Shown one piece after another: positions 30,203-34,377 of a DNA stretch of 34,377 bases. Within the stretch, counting starts at the first letter, position 1. Every line of letters begins with the position of its first letter. The stretch comes from DATAVB01 sp040414495 (GTDB lineage Bacteria > Actinomycetota > Actinomycetes > Mycobacteriales > QHCD01), in NCBI GenBank assembly GCA_040414495.1, contig JBEDUI010000224.1, positions 1 to 34,377 of the forward strand, in the 5' to 3' direction. Under the pieces are notes generated by a model. The model searched no databases, was not told the origin of the DNA, and was given only the letters and a program-made list of their open reading frames with translations. Position numbers and translations under genes: made by a program.

Positions 30203-32416
30203 ATGGGCGCTCTGCAACTGACGCTCGGCGGGATCTCCGTCGTGCTCGGCCTCGTCGCCTGGGGCATGTTCGCCGCGACGATCGCCCGTTTCGTGCGGGT
30301 GATCCGGCTCGGGCAGCCCGACTCGACGCGCAACGGCCCGTTCATGCCGCGCATGAAGACGCTGATCAAGGAGTTCGCCGCGCACACGCGGATGAACCGC
30401 AAGCGCAGCGTCGGCCCGGCCCACTGGCTCGTGATGTGGGGCTTCCTGCTCGGCTCGCTCGCCCTGTTCGAGGCATACGGCGAGGTCTTCGTCCCCACCT
30501 GGGGCTGGCCGATCCTCGACGACTTCCCGCCGTTCCAGCTGCTCATGGAGCTGCTGGGGCTCGGCACGATCGTCGGCATCCTGGTGCTGATGGCGATCCG
30601 CCAGCGCAACCACCCGCGCCGCGCCGACCGCCAGAGCCGCTTCGCCGGCTCCAACTTCAAGTGGGCCTACTTCATCGAGGCCGTCGTCCTGATCGAGGGC
30701 ATCGGCATCATCGGCGTCCGCGCCGCGAAGTCCGCGCTGAACACGCACGAGGGCCCGCTCTGGGCGTCCTTCGTCTCGAACCCGATCGGCCAGCTGCTGC
30801 CGGCCAGCCCGAACCTGGTGACGATCTTCGCGTTCGTCAAGCTGATGAGCGCCACCGTCTGGCTGATCGTCGTCGCCCGCACGATGACCATGGGCATCGC
30901 CTGGCACCGCTTCAGCGCGTTCTTCAACATCTACTTCAAGCGCGAGGCCGACGGCGGCGTCGCCCTCGGCGCGCTCAAGCCGATGATGAGCGGCGGCAAG
31001 GTCCTCGACCTCGAGGAAGCCGACCCCGACGAGGACACCTTCGGCGTCGGCAAGATCGAGGACTTCAGCTGGAAGGGCTGGCTGGACTTCTCGACGTGCA
31101 CCGAGTGCGGCCGCTGCCAGGAGCAGTGCCCCGCGTGGAACACCGGCAAGCCGCTGTCGCCGAAGCTCGTCATCACCCAGCTGCGTGACCACGCCTACGC
31201 GAAGGCGCCGTACCTGATGGCCGGCGGCAAGCGCGACATGGCGGGCGACGAGGTCGGCCTGTCCGGCGACAACATGTACGCCGGGATCGACGTCCTGGCG
31301 ATCGCCGAGTCGCAGAAGGCCCTGATCGGCGACGACGGCGGCGTCATCGACCCCGACGTCCTGTGGTCCTGCACCAGCTGCGGCGCCTGCGTCGAGCAGT
31401 GCCCGGTCGACATCGAGCACGTCGACCACATCGTCGACATGCGCCGCTACCAGGTGATGATCGAGTCCTCGTTCCCCAGCGAGCTGAACGGCATGTTCAA
31501 GAACCTGGAGAACAAGGGCAACCCGTGGGGCCAGAACGCCAAGGACCGGCTGGCCTGGACCGAGGACCTGGACTTCGAGGTCCCGGTGTTCGACGGCGAC
31601 ATGGGCGACGCGGAGTACCTCTTCTGGGTCGGCTGCGCCGGCGCGTTCGAGGACCGCGCGAAGAAGACGACGCGCGCGGTCGCGGAGCTGCTGCACATGG
31701 CCGATGTGAAGTACAAGGTGCTCGGCTCGGAGGAGTCCTGCACCGGTGACCCGGCCCGCCGCGCGGGCAACGAGTTCCTGTTCCAGATGCTCGCCCAGCA
31801 GAACGTCGAGGTCCTGAACTCGGTGTTCGAGGGCCGCGAGCGCAAGGCGCGCAAGGTCGTCGTGACCTGCGCGCACTGCTTCAACACCCTCGCCAACGAG
31901 TACCCGGAGCTGGGCGGCCAGTTCGACGTCGTGCACCACACGCAGCTGCTGAACCGCCTGGTCCGCGAGAAGCAGCTGGTTCCGGTGGCACCGGTCGCCG
32001 AGGACGTCACGTACCACGACCCGTGCTACCTCGGCCGCCACAACAAGGTGTACGAGGCGCCGCGCGAGCTGGTCGGCGCGACCGGCGCGCAGCTGCGCGA
32101 GATGCCGCGGCACGGCGACAAGTCGATGTGCTGCGGCGCGGGCGGCGCGCGCATGTGGATGGAAGAGAAGATCGGCAAGCGGATCAACGTCGAACGCGTC
32201 GACGAGGCGCTCGGCACCGCGCCGTCGAAGATCGCGACGGGCTGCCCGTTCTGCAAGGTGATGCTGAACGACGGCCTGACGGCGCGGCAGAGCGACGGCA
32301 GCGCGAGCGAGAAGGTCGAGATCGTCGACGTCGCGCAGATGCTGCTCGAGTCGGTCAAGCGCAAGCCGGAGCCGAAGCCGGTGGCGCTGGGCGCGCCGTC
32401 GCTCGCGGAGGAGTGA
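30203..32416 (+). CDS. etfD: Membrane Fe-S reductase, EtfD-like (electron-transfer-flavoprotein:quinone oxidoreductase)
   Basis: A 737-residue protein. About five N-terminal TM segments with histidines (residues about 5-35, 72-95, 110-133, 153-175, 205-230) form a b-type-heme-like membrane module. A double [4Fe-4S] ferredoxin domain follows: C299, C302, C305, C309 and C390, C393, C396, C400, each ending CP. Two CCG-type domains close the protein (WVGCAG, VTCAHCFNT; DPCYLGRHN, MCCGAGGARM, GCPFCKVML). It resembles M. tuberculosis Rv0338c (EtfD), which passes electrons from acyl-CoA dehydrogenases through EtfAB to menaquinone. In mycobacteria that gene lies a short distance from dnaK, as here. 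The exact start (ATG at 30203) is acceptable, with no strong ribosome site. Confidence 0.9.
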   Translation: MGALQLTLGGISVVLGLVAWGMFAATIARFVRVIRLGQPDSTRNGPFMPRMKTLIKEFAAHTRMNRKRSVGPAHWLVMWGFLLGSLALFEAYGEVFVPTWGWPILDDFPPFQLLMELLGLGTIVGILVLMAIRQRNHPRRADRQSRFAGSNFKWAYFIEAVVLIEGIGIIGVRAAKSALNTHEGPLWASFVSNPIGQLLPASPNLVTIFAFVKLMSATVWLIVVARTMTMGIAWHRFSAFFNIYFKREADGGVALGALKPMMSGGKVLDLEEADPDEDTFGVGKIEDFSWKGWLDFSTCTECGRCQEQCPAWNTGKPLSPKLVITQLRDHAYAKAPYLMAGGKRDMAGDEVGLSGDNMYAGIDVLAIAESQKALIGDDGGVIDPDVLWSCTSCGACVEQCPVDIEHVDHIVDMRRYQVMIESSFPSELNGMFKNLENKGNPWGQNAKDRLAWTEDLDFEVPVFDGDMGDAEYLFWVGCAGAFEDRAKKTTRAVAELLHMADVKYKVLGSEESCTGDPARRAGNEFLFQMLAQQNVEVLNSVFEGRERKARKVVVTCAHCFNTLANEYPELGGQFDVVHHTQLLNRLVREKQLVPVAPVAEDVTYHDPCYLGRHNKVYEAPRELVGATGAQLREMPRHGDKSMCCGAGGARMWMEEKIGKRINVERVDEALGTAPSKIATGCPFCKVMLNDGLTARQSDGSASEKVEIVDVAQMLLESVKRKPEPKPVALGAPSLAEE

Positions 32417-32433
32417 CACGCGGGAAGCGTGCG

Positions 32434-32472
32434 ACGGCCCCGGTCAGGACTTCCTGGCCGGGGCCGTTTTTT
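32434..32472 (+). terminator. Rho-independent terminator after etfD
   Basis: A 15-bp stem with one G-T wobble (ACGGCCCCGGTCAGG / CCTGGCCGGGGCCGT) and a 4-base loop is followed by TTTTTT at 32467-32472. It begins 18 bp after the etfD stop. Confidence 0.93.
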
Positions 32473-32774
32473 CATTGCCGGAAAGCCGGACGTCGATAAT
32501 CGGTGGCCCGCATTTTCGTAGCCGTCGCACTACTCGTTGTCACCGACGTTCGGTAGCGCACCTTAATCGCAGTGTGATGCGTCCACTAGCTGGGATTTCG
32601 TGACGGCAATCGATTACCCGAACAATGTTCACGATATTCACTGAATTGGCCCAACAAGTCAATGACAAACACCGGCCTGAAGACTGGACAATGGGCGTAT
32701 CCTGACGTTTCCTCGCCGCCGCCGCTGCCAGCGAGGACCACCTTCGGCAACCACGGAATCAGGGGGCAGCGACA
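32473..32774. promoter_or_regulatory. A/T-richer non-coding promoter region upstream of the DUF742 gene
   Basis: About 300 bp with no open frame of note and a visibly lower GC content than its surroundings, especially 32560-32700 (for example GAACAATGTTCACGATATTCACTGAATTG). GAACAATGTTC (32621-32631) is a near-perfect palindrome. It is probably the regulated promoter of the downstream DUF742 gene; no RNA gene was recognised. Confidence 0.45.
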
Positions 32775-33260
32775 ATGGGCGAGGACCGGCGGACCACGGC
32801 GACGCGGGACGCGGACGGCGATCTCCCGTCGACCGGCCGACACGCCCTGCGCACCCCGTCCGACATCGAGGACCGCCTCGCCGGCCCCGGCGCCGAACCG
32901 GTCATCCCCCGCCAGGACGCGCCGCGGACCCTCGTGCGCCCGTACGTCCTGACTCGCGGCCGCACGCAGTCGCGGCGGCACCTGGCGATCGAAGCCCTCG
33001 TCTCGACGCGGGCCGGCGCGCACTGGAACGGCGCGCGGATCACCGGCGAGTTCCGCTCGGTGCGGTCGCTCTGCCACCGCCCGCGCTCGGTCGCCGAGGT
33101 CGCCGCGACGCTCAGCGTGCCGCTCGGCGTCGTCCGGGTGCTGCTCGACGACATGGCCGAGCAGGGCCTGGTCACCATCCACGACACCCGCGTGAGCACC
33201 GAGGGCCGCCCGGCGGTGGCCCTCATGGAGCGCGTGCTGCACGGCCTGCGCCGCCTCTGA
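32775..33260 (+). CDS. DUF742 domain protein (CvnC-like)
   Basis: A 161-residue protein. The disordered N-terminal 45 residues are followed by the DUF742 core RTLVRPYVLTRGRTQSRRHLAIEALVSTRAG. The winged-helix-like HRPRSVAEVAATLSVPLGVVRVLLDDMAEQGLVTIHD comes next. In actinomycete conservons, DUF742 is the third of four genes (histidine-kinase-like, roadblock, DUF742, GTPase) that form a membrane-associated G-protein-like switch. Here none of the partners is adjacent, so it is an orphan. It is followed by a CDF transporter after 17 bp. Confidence 0.88.
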   Translation: MGEDRRTTATRDADGDLPSTGRHALRTPSDIEDRLAGPGAEPVIPRQDAPRTLVRPYVLTRGRTQSRRHLAIEALVSTRAGAHWNGARITGEFRSVRSLCHRPRSVAEVAATLSVPLGVVRVLLDDMAEQGLVTIHDTRVSTEGRPAVALMERVLHGLRRL

Positions 33261-33277
33261 CCATTACGCTCACCAAG

Positions 33278-34294
33278 GTGAGCGAGGAATCCGGGAACTC
33301 CGGCGGCGAAAGCACGCTGACCGTCCTGCTCGCCGGGGGCGTCAACCTGGCGATCGCGGTCATGAAGTTGATCGCGGGCATCATCACCGGCTCGGGCGCG
33401 ATGCTGTCCGAAGCGGCGCATTCCGTGGCCGACACGTTCACCGAGGTCCTGCTGCTGACGGCGTTGAAGCGTTCGTCGCGCCCCGCCGACCGGATGCACC
33501 CGTTCGGCTACGGCAAGGAGCGCTACTTCTGGTCGCTGCTCGCCGCCGTGTCGATCTTCGCGTCGGGCTCCATGTTCGCGCTCTACGAAGGCATCTCGAC
33601 GGTGCTGGGGCACGGCGAGGCCCAGAGCACGTCGATCCTCAGCTACATCGTGCTGGCGATCGCGTTCTGCCTCGAAGGCACGTCGTGGCTGCAGTCGATC
33701 CGCCAGGTCCGCCGCGAATCGATGGCCGAGAACCGGACATTCTGGATGTACCTCCGGCTGATCGACGACCCGGCGCCGAAGACCGTGCTGTTCGAGGACT
33801 CGGCCGCGCTGGTCGGCCTGCTGCTCGCGTTCTTCGGCATCCTGCTGCACCAGCTCACCGGCTCGGAGGTCTGGGACGGCGCCGCGTCGATCGCCATCGG
33901 CCTGCTGCTCGCCTGCGTCGCCTACCTGCTCGGGCGGACGAACCGCGGCCTGCTCATCGGCCGCCAGGCCGACCCGCAGATCGTCCGCGGCGTCCGCGAC
34001 CACCTGTCGGCGGCGCCGGAGATCGAGGCGGTCGTCGACCTCCAGACGATGCTGATGGGTACCGACCAGGTGCTCGTCTGCACCCGCGTCGACTTCGACG
34101 ACGCCCTCGGCGCCGCCGACCTCGAACGCGCCTGCGTCCGGCTGGCGGCCGAGCTCAGCGAGCAGTTCCACGACGTCACCGAGGTGTTCATCGAACCCGT
34201 CCCGCGCACCGATCCGGAGCTGCGGGCGACGGTGCTGGCACGCTACGGCGACATCGCGGAGCGGTGGAACCGGCAGGTGCCGGGGCCTCAGTAA
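33278..34294 (+). CDS. Cation diffusion facilitator (CDF) metal transporter
   Basis: A 338-residue, six-TM antiporter. Metal-site motifs: AMLSEAAHSVADTFTEVLLL (TM2, HxxxD), HPFGYGKERYFW (the family's HPFGYGR-type loop), VLFEDSAALVGLLLAFFGI (TM5, EDxxA...) and DGAASIAIGLLLACVAYLLGRTNRGLLIG. A C-terminal ferredoxin-like cytoplasmic domain follows (IEAVVDLQTMLMGTDQVLVCTRVDFDD). It would export Zn2+, Mn2+ or Fe2+ in exchange for protons; TM5 with E-D rather than H-D makes the metal uncertain. The GTG at 33278 is the start. Its end overlaps the convergent CAP-domain gene by seven bases. Confidence 0.95.
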   Translation: MSEESGNSGGESTLTVLLAGGVNLAIAVMKLIAGIITGSGAMLSEAAHSVADTFTEVLLLTALKRSSRPADRMHPFGYGKERYFWSLLAAVSIFASGSMFALYEGISTVLGHGEAQSTSILSYIVLAIAFCLEGTSWLQSIRQVRRESMAENRTFWMYLRLIDDPAPKTVLFEDSAALVGLLLAFFGILLHQLTGSEVWDGAASIAIGLLLACVAYLLGRTNRGLLIGRQADPQIVRGVRDHLSAAPEIEAVVDLQTMLMGTDQVLVCTRVDFDDALGAADLERACVRLAAELSEQFHDVTEVFIEPVPRTDPELRATVLARYGDIAERWNRQVPGPQ

Positions 34295-34377
34295 CCGAAG
34301 TCCTGGACCCAGTACCAGCCCTTCGCCGTGACGCCGACGCCGATCTTGGTGAGCGAGCAGTTCAGGATGTTCGCGCG
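34288..34377 (-). CDS. CAP (SCP/PR1-like) domain protein, C-terminal end only
   Basis: The last 29 codons of a minus-strand gene that begins outside the window. It reads RANILNCSLTKIGVGVTAKGWYWVQDFGY then stop, the closing strand of the CAP fold (HRxNILNxxFTxIGVGV...WVQDFG). Such proteins are usually secreted. The rest is not visible. Confidence 0.8.
   Translation of the reverse strand, partial: RANILNCSLTKIGVGVTAKGWYWVQDFGY

Noticed and set aside
30152..32419. Long minus-strand frame opposite etfD
   Set aside because: It is an antisense shadow of a high-GC gene. The plus-strand product has full Fe-S and CCG motifs; the other is Arg/Ala/Leu/Asp-rich with no motif.

Overview
The window is high-GC actinobacterial DNA: dense short-spaced operons, frequent GTG starts, HspR/HAIR control of chaperones, an F420-type PPOX protein, a DUF742 protein and an EtfD-type Fe-S membrane reductase. 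It does not read as one continuous chromosome. Inside dnaK (about 23011-23016, minus strand) two different dnaK sequences are abutted. About 61 codons are present twice in tandem at a 185-bp offset. The copies differ at about 20 positions by my count, and the reading frame is broken at the join. Left of the join the coding style is a little more relaxed at third codon positions. Right of it codons end almost only in G/C, and the content resembles the dnaK neighbourhood of a Pseudonocardiaceae member (Amycolatopsis-like, inferred from gene content only). The simplest reading is a scaffold chimera of the same chaperone locus from two actinomycetes.

Left part (1 to about 23.0 kb). A histidine-utilisation operon runs leftward (4-TM protein, hutU, M20 amidohydrolase, hutF cut by the window edge), divergent from an ArsR-type regulator. 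Next come a GT-C membrane glycosyltransferase with a tryptophan-rich repeat tail and a repeat-rich island (7.8-9.55 kb). The island surrounds a two-gene unit: a small HTH protein and a stand-alone Clp N-domain protein, under two perfect TGTCAA-N6-TTGACA palindromes. Then follow a TrmH-type RNA methyltransferase, LemA, pyrE with a DUF3137-like membrane protein, an SDR, and two tandem DUF4190-like membrane proteins. clpB has a HAIR operator and is divergent from a PPOX protein; after it come a ThrE-type exporter and the hspR-dnaJ-grpE-dnaK operon, read leftward.

Right part (about 23.0 to 34.4 kb). This holds the 5' two thirds of a second dnaK with its own HAIR operator, a DUF4097 protein with a small exported partner, and a PEBP-family protein followed by a GNAT acetyltransferase. 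A frameshifted NCS1 permease comes next. A leftward SMR-TetR-cyanase-GNAT operon follows, then an EtfD-like reductase with a strong terminator, an orphan DUF742 protein, a CDF metal transporter and the end of a CAP-domain protein.

The most interesting biology is at 7.9-8.7 kb. The HTH protein plus Clp N-domain pair together match the layout of mycobacterial ClpC2 (a ClpC1-NTD look-alike with an N-terminal HTH), here split into two abutting genes with a clear candidate autoregulatory operator. It sits among four unrelated tandem-repeat arrays.
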